DNA of 32,498 nt from an uncultured beta proteobacterium (GTDB lineage Bacteria; Pseudomonadota; Gammaproteobacteria; Burkholderiales; Burkholderiaceae_C). Positions 1-7,249 of this stretch are shown here, piece after piece. The notes below the pieces were generated by a model that had not been told where the DNA came from, did not search any database, and saw only the letters and a program-made list of their open reading frames with translations. The stretch covers positions 1-32,498 of the forward strand of contig CAITQH010000379.1 in NCBI GenBank assembly GCA_903894475.1, given 5' to 3'. Position 1 is the stretch's first letter. Each line of letters opens with the position of its first letter. The position numbers and the translations under genes were made by a program.

Positions 1-684
1 AACGAGTTGCGGGCCATCGGTGAATGGATAGCGGATGTGCCACAAAAAGCCGTTTTCCTCTTCGTTTTCGACTTCGAGGTCGCTGACGGCGCTCATCAGC
101 ACCGGGTCCCAGTTGACCAGGCGCTTGCCGCGGTAGATCAGGCCTTGCTCGTAAAGCTGAACAAAGGTCTCGGTGACGGTCTTCGACAGCTTGTCGTCCA
201 TCGTGAAGTACTCGCGGCTCCAGTCCACGCTGTCGCCCAGGCGGCGCATCTGGGTCGTGATGGTGTTGCCACTCTTTTCCTTCCACTCCCAGACCTTGGC
301 GACGAAGTTCTTGCGGCCCAGGTCGTGGCGGCTGATTTTTTGCTCCTGCAATTGGCGCTCCACCACGATTTGCGTGGCAATGCCGGCATGGTCGGTGCCC
401 GGAATCCAGGCCGTGTTGGCGCCTGCCATGCGATGCATGCGGGTCAGCGAGTCCATGATGGTCTGGTTGAAGGCATGCCCCATGTGCAGTGTGCCCGTCA
501 CATTCGGCGGTGGCAACTGGATGGCAAATGCGGGTGCGCTTTCCTTGGGTGTCTTGCTGCCGCGATAGCCGGCCTGGGCGTAACCCCGGCGCTCCCACTC
601 GGGACCCCAGTGGGCCTCGATGGCGGCGGGCTCGAACGATTTGGACAGGCTGTTCAAGCCGGGTTGTTGGATTGCGTCATTCAT
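1..684 (-). CDS. valS: Valyl-tRNA synthetase, N-terminal 228 residues (runs off window)
   Basis: Charges tRNA-Val with valine in the cytoplasm (class I aminoacyl-tRNA synthetase). The minus strand reads open from an ATG at 684 to the window edge. Residues 58-72 carry the ValRS form of the class I HIGH signature ([15 protein letters not shown], with HMGH at 67-70). They are followed by the [10 protein letters not shown] and NWDPVL blocks typical of ValRS. The start is the first ATG before the usual SFEP...E..W N-terminal helix. The rest of the gene, including KMSKS and the anticodon-binding domain, lies outside the window. It is divergent from yaaA with only 40 bp between the two start codons, so the promoters must overlap each other or the coding ends. 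Identity is certain from the motifs. Confidence 0.96.
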   Translation of the reverse strand, partial: MNDAIQQPGLNSLSKSFEPAAIEAHWGPEWERRGYAQAGYRGSKTPKESAPAFAIQLPPPNVTGTLHMGHAFNQTIMDSLTRMHRMAGANTAWIPGTDHAGIATQIVVERQLQEQKISRHDLGRKNFVAKVWEWKEKSGNTITTQMRRLGDSVDWSREYFTMDDKLSKTVTETFVQLYEQGLIYRGKRLVNWDPVLMSAVSDLEVENEEENGFLWHIRYPFTDGPQLV

Positions 685-724
685 GATGGCTTTGATTTTA
701 TCAACCGAGTCATAATCATTTGCC

Positions 725-1504
725 ATGCTGATTCTTCTCTCCCCCGCCAAATCGCTGGACTATCAAAGTCCGCTGCCCGAAGTGCCCCACACGCAGCCAC
801 TGTTCGTGAAGCAGTCTGCCGAACTGATTGCGCTGTTGCGCGAGAAATCACCGCAGCAGATTGCCAGTCTGATGAGCCTGAGTGACAAGCTGGCGCAACT
901 CAATGCGGCTCGCTACGAGGCCTGGAGACCACGCTTCAATGCCAGCAATTCCAGGCCCGCAGTGCTGGCGTTCAATGGCAATGTGTATGGCGGGATGGAT
1001 GCAAGAAGTCTTGCCGCCGATGAACTTGCCTGGTTGCAGGATCATCTATGCATCCTGAGCGGTTTGTACGGCGTCTTGCGACCGCTCGACTGGATGCAAC
1101 CCTACCGGCTTGAAATGGGTACGGTGCTGGAAAACGCTCAGGGCAGCAACCTGTATCACTTCTGGGCGTCGCACATCTCGAAGTACCTGAACCAGCGTCT
1201 ACGCTCCGAAATGGCACCGGTCGTGCTCAATCTGGCCTCGCAGGAATATTTCAAGGCGCTCGATCTGAAGGCGCTCAAGGCGCGCGTGGTTGACTGTGTT
1301 TTTGAAGAATACCGCGCAGGCCGTTACAAAGTGATTGCCCTGCACGCCAAGCGCGCACGAGGTTTGATGGCACGCCATGCAGCACAGCAAAAAGCTTTGA
1401 CGCCACAGCAGTTGCAGGGATTCGATGTGGAAGGCTACGCTTTTGCCGCAGGTGCATCAGGCCCGCAGCGTCTGGTCTTTCGACGCGACGGGCCCGCATC
1501 GTGA
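725..1504 (+). CDS. yaaA: Peroxide stress protein YaaA (UPF0246/DUF328)
   Basis: YaaA limits intracellular free iron and protects DNA during hydrogen peroxide stress in E. coli. The protein folds as a compact DNA-binding-like domain without known catalytic activity. The 259-aa product has the full family length and the diagnostic start [13 protein letters not shown]. It also has family blocks such as [30 protein letters not shown] and the C-terminal [21 protein letters not shown] region. Start ATG 725 gives the canonical N-terminus. Its stop codon overlaps the GTG start of queF (GTGA), so the two are probably co-transcribed and translationally coupled, although no functional link between them is established. 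Confidence 0.95.
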   Translation: MLILLSPAKSLDYQSPLPEVPHTQPLFVKQSAELIALLREKSPQQIASLMSLSDKLAQLNAARYEAWRPRFNASNSRPAVLAFNGNVYGGMDARSLAADELAWLQDHLCILSGLYGVLRPLDWMQPYRLEMGTVLENAQGSNLYHFWASHISKYLNQRLRSEMAPVVLNLASQEYFKALDLKALKARVVDCVFEEYRAGRYKVIALHAKRARGLMARHAAQQKALTPQQLQGFDVEGYAFAAGASGPQRLVFRRDGPAS

Positions 1505-2346
1505 ACCGGCCAGAAGATTCCCAGCTAGGCAAGTCATCGGCCTACGTTGACCAGTACGATGCCTCGCTGCTGTTTCCGATAGCGCGCGCCGGCAAGCGCG
1601 CTGAGCTGGGGCTGGCGGGTGAGCCGCCTTTTATGGGCGCCGATATGTGGACTGCCTACGAGCTCAGCTGGCTCAATCTGCGTGGCAAGCCGCAGGTGGC
1701 ACTGGCGCACTTCACGGTGCCCTGCGAGAGCGTCAACATCATCGAGAGCAAGTCGCTCAAGCTCTACCTCAACAGCTTCAACAACAGCCGCTTTGTCAAC
1801 GTTGATGCCGTCAAGGAACGTCTGCGCGCCGACCTCAGTGAGGCGGTGTGGCGCGGCGCCGATCGCACTGCGACGATAGGCCTTAGGATCGTGCCGCCCG
1901 AACTGTTTGACAGGGAACCGATTTACGAGCTCGACGGTTTGAGTCTGGACCGGCTGGATGTGGAATGCACGCGATTCACGCCGGCGCCGGAGTTGCTCAA
2001 AGTGCTGCCGGATGAATCGCCGGTGACCGAGGTGCTGGTGAGCAATCTTTTGAAGAGCAACTGTCTGGTTACAGGGCAGCCGGACTGGGGCAGCGTGCAG
2101 ATCAGCTACACCGGCGCTGCGATAAATCAGGAGGGACTGCTGCAATACTTGGTGAGTTTTCGCAACCACAACGAATTTCACGAGCAGTGCGTGGAGCGCA
2201 TCTTCATCGACATCTGGAGGCGCTGCCGGCCCCTCAAGCTCGCGGTTTATGCGCGATACACGCGACGTGGCGGTCTGGACATCAATCCGTTTCGTACCAG
2301 CTCGGCGCAGGCACTACCGCAGAACACCCGCATGGCCCGGCAATAG
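1501..2346 (+). CDS. queF: NADPH-dependent 7-cyano-7-deazaguanine reductase QueF (long form)
   Basis: Reduces preQ0 to preQ1 with two NADPH, a late step of queuosine biosynthesis before transfer into tRNA by Tgt. The 281-aa length matches the bimodular proteobacterial type. The catalytic Cys is C188 in [11 protein letters not shown], with the proton-donor Asp at D195. The N-terminal half carries the family segment [20 protein letters not shown]. The C-terminal FHEQC..RIF.D block is also present. Translation starts at a GTG overlapping the yaaA stop, which keeps the usual N-terminus. Its 3' end converges with ackA and overlaps it by 33 bp antisense. Other queuosine genes are not in the window. 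Confidence 0.96.
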   Translation: MNRPEDSQLGKSSAYVDQYDASLLFPIARAGKRAELGLAGEPPFMGADMWTAYELSWLNLRGKPQVALAHFTVPCESVNIIESKSLKLYLNSFNNSRFVNVDAVKERLRADLSEAVWRGADRTATIGLRIVPPELFDREPIYELDGLSLDRLDVECTRFTPAPELLKVLPDESPVTEVLVSNLLKSNCLVTGQPDWGSVQISYTGAAINQEGLLQYLVSFRNHNEFHEQCVERIFIDIWRRCRPLKLAVYARYTRRGGLDINPFRTSSAQALPQNTRMARQ

Positions 2347-3516
2347 CGCTGCTGCTTCGCGCGCCGCTACCAGCCCTTCATCGGTCGGGATCAACCACAC
2401 CTGGACCCGGCTTGCCGGGCTGTGAATGGCCAGCACCTGGTCCCCGGTCGCCTGAAGGTTGAGTGCCGGATCGAGTTGCACGCCAAGCCAGTCCAGACGC
2501 TCGCAAACCTGAGCGCGCAGCACGGTGTCGTGCTCGCCAATGCCGCCGGTGAAACTCAGCACATCAAGGCCGCCCATACAGGCCACCAGCGCGCCAGACT
2601 CGCGCACGATGCGGTGCGTGAACTGGTCGATGGCCCGCTGCGCCGGCGCGCTGCCATCAGCGCGCAGCGTGCGCATGTCGGCCGAGATGCCAGAGACACC
2701 AAGCAAGCCGCTTTGTTTGTAGAGCAGAGTTTGCAGCCGCTCAAAGTCCCAACCCTGTTGCAGCAGGTAGAGCACGACGCCCGCATCGAGCGAACCGCAG
2801 CGCGTGCCCATCATCAGGCCGTCCAGCGCAGAAAAGCCCATGGTGGTGGCGCAGCTGTGGCCATCCATCGCTGCGCACAGACTGGCGCCATTGCCCAGAT
2901 GCGCCATCAGCACGCGACCCGCGGCCAGCGTACTGCGCTGCTGCAGGACACCCATCACATACTGGTAAGACAGGCCATGAAAGCCATAACGCCGCACGCC
3001 TTGCTCGGCCAACCAGGGTGGCAGGGCAAAGCTGTAATCGACGGGATCCAGCGTGGCATGAAAGGCCGTGTCAAAACAGGCGACTTGTTGTATCTCTGGA
3101 AAAGCCTTTTGAAAGGCGCGGATACCTTGCAGGTTTTGCGGCTGGTGCAGCGGCGCCAGCGAATTGAGCTGTGCGAGCTGCGCCAGGATTTGGTCGGTGA
3201 CCAACACACTGGCACTGAAGTGCTCGCCGCCATGCACCACGCGGTGTGCAACGGCTTGCAAAGCCGGCAGGGCGGCGTTGGCTGCGAGCAGTTCGCCCAG
3301 ACAACTCAAGGCCTGCGCAAAGTGGTCTTCCTGTGTGGCAGGCAAAGCCCGGTTTTGCCGCTGGCCTTCAAAGCTCCAGTCCAGCGTGGGCGAGCCGCCC
3401 GGCTCCAGACCCTGGATGCTGCCACTGAGCAGGCTGCTCTGAACTACACCGCCAAGCAGTGGGTAGAGAGAAAATTTCAGCGTTGAAGAGCCGGCATTGA
3501 CGGCAAGGATGGCCAT
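2314..3516 (-). CDS. ackA: Acetate kinase
   Basis: Interconverts acetate plus ATP and acetyl-phosphate plus ADP (ASKHA fold). It begins [18 protein letters not shown], the first acetate kinase signature with Asn7. It also contains [22 protein letters not shown] and [13 protein letters not shown], which form the nucleotide and substrate pocket. Length (400 aa) is normal. A GGGAG ribosome site lies 5 bp before ATG 3516 and directly follows the stop codon of the upstream MaoC-Pta gene. The 9-bp gap implies one operon and coupled translation. Together the pair would run acyl-CoA to acyl-phosphate to acid plus ATP. The 3' end overlaps queF on the other strand by 33 bp. The acyl chain preference (acetate, propionate or butyrate) cannot be read from the sequence. 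Confidence 0.96.
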   Translation of the reverse strand: MAILAVNAGSSTLKFSLYPLLGGVVQSSLLSGSIQGLEPGGSPTLDWSFEGQRQNRALPATQEDHFAQALSCLGELLAANAALPALQAVAHRVVHGGEHFSASVLVTDQILAQLAQLNSLAPLHQPQNLQGIRAFQKAFPEIQQVACFDTAFHATLDPVDYSFALPPWLAEQGVRRYGFHGLSYQYVMGVLQQRSTLAAGRVLMAHLGNGASLCAAMDGHSCATTMGFSALDGLMMGTRCGSLDAGVVLYLLQQGWDFERLQTLLYKQSGLLGVSGISADMRTLRADGSAPAQRAIDQFTHRIVRESGALVACMGGLDVLSFTGGIGEHDTVLRAQVCERLDWLGVQLDPALNLQATGDQVLAIHSPASRVQVWLIPTDEGLVAAREAAALLPGHAGVLR

Positions 3517-3525
3517 GCGTGCTCC

Positions 3526-4947
3526 CTACCAGACTTGGCGTGGCTGATCGCGCTGTGCGCTGTGCGCAGCCATTTGCGCCAACAGTGCCGAGGCAACCCG
3601 GTTCATGGGGCCGTCGGCGCGGCTGGTCAGGGCAATGGGCACGCGTGCTCCCAGCACCAGACCGGCGCCGCTGGCGCCAGCCAGGTACTCAAGTTGCTTG
3701 GCCAGCATATTGCCGGATTCCAGATCCGGCACCGCCAGAATATCGACGTCACCGGCGACCGAAGACTTGATGCCCTTGATCTGCGCCGCGTGGGCCGAGA
3801 TGGCGTTGTCAAAAGCCAACGGACCGTCGAGCACGCCGCCCTTGATCTGCCCGCGCTCGGCCATTTTGCATAGCGCTGCAGCGTCAAGGGTGGATGGGAT
3901 ATTGGGATTGACCGTTTCCACTGCCGACAGGATGGCGACCTTGGGCACCTTGACGCCCATGATGCGGGCAAAGTCGATGGCGTTCTGGATGATGTCAACC
4001 TTCTCTTCCAGTGTCGGATGGATGTTGAGCGCGGCGTCGGTAATCAGCAGGGGCTTGCTGTAGAGCGGAATGTCAAAGCGAAACACGTGCGACATGCGTC
4101 TGCCGGTGCGCAGACTGCGCTGCGCCAGCACCGCATGGACCAACTCATCGGTATGCAGACTGCCCTTCATGAGCACACTGACCAGGCCCTTGACCGCCAG
4201 GTCAGCTGCCTTTTCTGCTGCCGCATGACTGTGTGGCATCGAAATGATCTCGACGCCCTGAAGATCAATCCCTGCCTCTTCGGCCAGATGGCGGATGCGT
4301 TTTTCCGGGCCAATCAGCACCGGCTCAATCAAACCGTAGCGGGCCGAGTCCATGGCGCCGCTGAGCGAACCAGCGTCGCAGGGATGCACCACGGCGCAGC
4401 GAACCGGCGCCAGACCGGCGCCCAGCGCGAGCAGTTCCTTGAAGCGGGCCTCCGGGTCAAACAACTGGATTTGTGGCGCGTTGATGTGCGCGAGACGCAC
4501 TTTTTCAGTCGGAGCCAGCACCCGCGCCGTGCCGTGCAGCACGCGCTCCCCCTTTTGATTGAGGACCTGGCAGTCGAGTTCCACGCTCTTCTTCGCTTCG
4601 TCCTTGCTGACAACGGTCGCAGTCACGGTCAGCGTGTCGCCAATGCGTACAGGCTTGGTGAAATGCAGCACCTGATCGAGGTAGATGGTGCCTGGGCCGG
4701 GAAACTGTGTTCCGAGCAGCGCGGAAATCAGGGCGCCGCCCCACATGCCGTGCGCAATCACGCCATGAAACAGGGTGTCGTTGGCGTACTTTGCGTCCAG
4801 GTGCGCAGGGTTGGTATCGCCGGATACGGCGGCAAAGGCCTGTATGTCGGCCAACGTCAGCGTGCGCAGCAGGCGGGCACTTTGGCCCAAGGTGATTTCG
4901 TCAAAAGTGACGTTTTCGATCAGATCAGAGTTCAGAGGAAAATTCAT
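3526..4947 (-). CDS. MaoC-like hydratase / phosphate acyltransferase fusion
   Basis: A 473-aa two-domain protein. Residues about 10-150 are a MaoC hot-dog domain with the hydratase motif region AFAAVSGDTNPAHLDAKYA and the following HGVIAHGM. This motif carries the Asp and His that hydrate enoyl-CoA. Residues about 165-465 are a PTA/PTB domain that swaps CoA and phosphate on acyl groups, ending in GLVLGARVPIALTSRAD. The architecture is the one usually annotated as bifunctional enoyl-CoA hydratase/phosphate acetyltransferase. It lacks the DRTGG and BioD-like regulatory domains of long Pta. Start ATG 4947 has a GAGG site 4 bp upstream. It is immediately upstream of ackA. The acyl substrate may be acetyl- or butyryl-CoA; this is unresolved. 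Confidence 0.93.
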   Translation of the reverse strand: MNFPLNSDLIENVTFDEITLGQSARLLRTLTLADIQAFAAVSGDTNPAHLDAKYANDTLFHGVIAHGMWGGALISALLGTQFPGPGTIYLDQVLHFTKPVRIGDTLTVTATVVSKDEAKKSVELDCQVLNQKGERVLHGTARVLAPTEKVRLAHINAPQIQLFDPEARFKELLALGAGLAPVRCAVVHPCDAGSLSGAMDSARYGLIEPVLIGPEKRIRHLAEEAGIDLQGVEIISMPHSHAAAEKAADLAVKGLVSVLMKGSLHTDELVHAVLAQRSLRTGRRMSHVFRFDIPLYSKPLLITDAALNIHPTLEEKVDIIQNAIDFARIMGVKVPKVAILSAVETVNPNIPSTLDAAALCKMAERGQIKGGVLDGPLAFDNAISAHAAQIKGIKSSVAGDVDILAVPDLESGNMLAKQLEYLAGASGAGLVLGARVPIALTSRADGPMNRVASALLAQMAAHSAQRDQPRQVW

Positions 4948-5024
4948 AGTGCCTCAAGTATCTACGGGAAAACCCTTAACTCCGATATTGATCGGCACTT
5001 TTTTGACGCGGATCACTAATTTGC

Positions 5025-5858
5025 CTATGCGAGGTCCCGAAAACCGCGCAAGCCCTGCAGCGGGGCAAATTCGGCGCTGCGCTTGCTCTTCAGCGCCACG
5101 ACGGCTTCCATGACATTCTTGTTGCTCCAGATGGCGCCCTGCAACCAGCCCATTTGCTTGAGTGACTCGTCCACCGAGTGATCCCGCGCGTAATGCACGG
5201 CTTGCTTGGTGCCCCAGATCGCCACCGGCGGCTTGGTGGCAATCTCGGCGGCGCACTCCATGGCGGCAGCAAGCATGGCCTCGGGTGTATCGAGCACCGC
5301 GTTGACCAGACCATAGGCAAGTGCTTTTTGCGCGCTCAGACGACGCCCGGTGTAGGCCAATTCTTTCACCACCGCCAGCGGGATCAACTTGGGCAGGCGT
5401 TGCAGCGTGCCAACGTCTGCCACCATGCCGATGTTGATTTCCTGGATGCAAAAAAAGGCGTCGGCCGTGGCATAGCGCAGGCAGCAAGCGGTCACCATGT
5501 CGACCGCGCCACCAATGCAGCCGCCCTGGATCGCTGCAATGACCGGTATGCGCAGTGTTTCGAGCTTGGTGAAAGTGGCCTGCATATCGGTCAGCAGGTC
5601 GAAGATGGCGGCGCGGCCCTGTGGAGTCTGGTCGTCCATGGTGATGGCACCGGCAAAGGTCTCCAGCGCCATGCCGGCGCTGAAATGCTTGCCGGTGCTG
5701 CTGAGCACAAGCACGCGGGCATCGGCGTCCTTGTGCAGGGCGGTCAGAACTTCGTCAAGCTCACGCCAGAAGGTCGGCCCCATGGTGTTGAAGGTGGCGC
5801 CCTGGTTCAGAACCAGATGTGCAATATGATTTTCAGTGCTGAGCGCAAAACATTTCAT
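5025..5858 (-). CDS. Crotonase-family protein, ECH1 (dienoyl-CoA isomerase)-like
   Basis: A 277-aa crotonase fold protein acting on enoyl-CoA thioesters. The start is ATG 5858, preceded by an AGGAG site 9 bp away; upstream ATGs extend into dinB and have no support. The oxyanion-hole regions are FSAGMALE and GGCIGGAVDM. The acidic residues D120, E140 and D148 keep the exact spacing (+20, +8) of the catalytic triad of delta3,5-delta2,4-dienoyl-CoA isomerase. The surrounding EINIGMVADVGTLQRLPK block and the later HYARDHSVDESL also resemble ECH1. I therefore prefer dienoyl-CoA isomerase, used for odd-numbered double bonds of unsaturated fatty acids, over simple enoyl-CoA hydratase. It lies 37 bp after dinB and 77 bp before the MaoC-Pta gene. 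Confidence 0.88.
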   Translation of the reverse strand: MKCFALSTENHIAHLVLNQGATFNTMGPTFWRELDEVLTALHKDADARVLVLSSTGKHFSAGMALETFAGAITMDDQTPQGRAAIFDLLTDMQATFTKLETLRIPVIAAIQGGCIGGAVDMVTACCLRYATADAFFCIQEINIGMVADVGTLQRLPKLIPLAVVKELAYTGRRLSAQKALAYGLVNAVLDTPEAMLAAAMECAAEIATKPPVAIWGTKQAVHYARDHSVDESLKQMGWLQGAIWSNKNVMEAVVALKSKRSAEFAPLQGLRGFRDLA

Positions 5859-5895
5859 GATGGGATTCTCCTGACCGTACTGTAAGGCCAGTTGG

Positions 5896-7110
5896 TCAAA
5901 AAAGCTGACCCGTGGTGTCGTGCAAGGCTGCACCCGAGCGAACTTGCTCGATAGCGCTGACCTCGTCCGCCTTCAGTAACGACCCCACGCGCACGCCCAG
6001 CAGCCGCATCGCCTGCGCCAGCGGCACGCGTTTCAGGCAGAGCCCGGCTGTCTGCCGGATGGCCTTGGCATCAGCCGTGTATTGGTCGAGTGTCTGGTCG
6101 CGGGTCACGCTGTGGAAGTCACTGTAGCGCAGCTTGACGCCAATGGTTTTTCCGACGTAGCCCTTGCGCTGCAGATCGTCGGCCACCTGCTCGCACAAGC
6201 GGGTGAAGATGGCACCCAGTTCGGCTTTGTCGCGCAGCGCGTGCAGGTCGCGCTCGAAAGTGGTTTCGCGGCTGATGGAAACAGGCTCACTTGTCAGAAC
6301 CACTGGCCGCTCGTCGAGGCCGCGCGCCGCGTTGAACATCCAGTCGCCGGTCTTCTGGCCAAAGTGGTCGATCAGCCAGTCGAGTTCCTGTCGCGCCAGG
6401 TCGCCGATGGTTTGGACGCCCAGACCACGCAGTTTTTCGTCGGCCTTGGGTCCGATGCCGTTGATCTTGCGGCATTGCAGGGGCCAGATGCGGCTTTGCA
6501 GGTCTTCTGCGTAAATGACGGCGATGCCCTTGGGCTTGTTGAATTCGCTGGCCATTTTGGCCAGCAGCTTGTTGGGGGCAACACCAACCGAGCAGGTCAG
6601 ACCGGTCTGCTCAAAGATGGTCTTCTGGATCAGGCGAGCCAGCACCCGGCCGCCCTCGCGCTGGCCGCCAGGTACTTCGGTAAAGTCGATATAAACCTCA
6701 TCCACACCTCGGTCTTCCATCATTGGCGCGATGTCGGTGATGATCGCCTTGAAGGCTTTGGAATATTTGCGGTATTGCGCAAAATCAACCGGCAGCATCA
6801 AGGCCTGCGGGCAAAGCTTGGCGGCCTTCATCAGCCCCATGGCAGAGCCCACACCAAACTGGCGGGCTGCATAGGTGGCGGTAGTGATGACACCGCGCCC
6901 GGTGTAGTCTTTCAGGAGCGGAAATTCACTGACGGGGATCCTGCTCAGGGCTCGCTCCTGTTGCGTCGGATCAATGGCGTTGTCAACGTTGCGCCTGCCA
7001 CCACCAATGACCACCGGCAAGCCCTGTAACTGCGGATAACGCAGCAACTCGACCGAGGCATAGAAGGCGTCCATGTCAAGGTGCGCGATGCGGCGTATCT
7101 TTTCGTTCAT
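5896..7110 (-). CDS. dinB: DNA polymerase IV (Y family)
   Basis: Translesion DNA polymerase, error-prone, normally SOS-induced. The 404-aa protein has the catalytic HLDMDAFYASVE motif (D12) and RGVDEVYIDF (D137, E138). It also has the helix-hairpin-helix INGIGPKADEKL and a little-finger domain. Compared with E. coli DinB it has an insert of roughly 30 residues at about 41-70, between the GG of the first nucleotide loop and RGVITTATY. Such inserts are known in betaproteobacterial homologues. The extreme C-terminus ends GQLF, which could serve as a short sliding-clamp motif. No clear LexA box was seen upstream. A palindromic GGGACAGA repeat lies at 7132-7167 in the divergent promoter region. 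Confidence 0.95.
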   Translation of the reverse strand: MNEKIRRIAHLDMDAFYASVELLRYPQLQGLPVVIGGGRRNVDNAIDPTQQERALSRIPVSEFPLLKDYTGRGVITTATYAARQFGVGSAMGLMKAAKLCPQALMLPVDFAQYRKYSKAFKAIITDIAPMMEDRGVDEVYIDFTEVPGGQREGGRVLARLIQKTIFEQTGLTCSVGVAPNKLLAKMASEFNKPKGIAVIYAEDLQSRIWPLQCRKINGIGPKADEKLRGLGVQTIGDLARQELDWLIDHFGQKTGDWMFNAARGLDERPVVLTSEPVSISRETTFERDLHALRDKAELGAIFTRLCEQVADDLQRKGYVGKTIGVKLRYSDFHSVTRDQTLDQYTADAKAIRQTAGLCLKRVPLAQAMRLLGVRVGSLLKADEVSAIEQVRSGAALHDTTGQLF

Positions 7111-7131
7111 GGTCTGAGGATAAGCCTGAAA

Positions 7132-7167
7132 CTTTGCGGGACAGATCTTTAGCTCTGTCCCCGACTG
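7132..7167. repeat. Palindromic GGGACAGA/TCTGTCCC repeat, single copy
   Basis: Arms GGGACAGA (7138-7145) and TCTGTCCC (7154-7161) are perfectly complementary around an 8-nt loop. The borders CTTTGCGGGACAGA and CTCTGTCCCCGACTG match the borders of the 60-bp tandem units at 17371-17545, but the loop is different and shorter. It sits between the divergent starts of dinB and the 892-aa synthetase. I read it as a dispersed REP-like element of this genome. Confidence 0.7.
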
Positions 7168-7249
7168 GAAACCTGATGATCAGGATCAAGCCGTGTGATC
7201 AACAAAGGCGGTATGCTGCGGTGCAACAGCCTTACAAATTGGAATCAGC

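Noticed and set aside
2422..3486. 354-aa plus-strand frame
   Set aside because: It is the antisense shadow of ackA, with no motifs.
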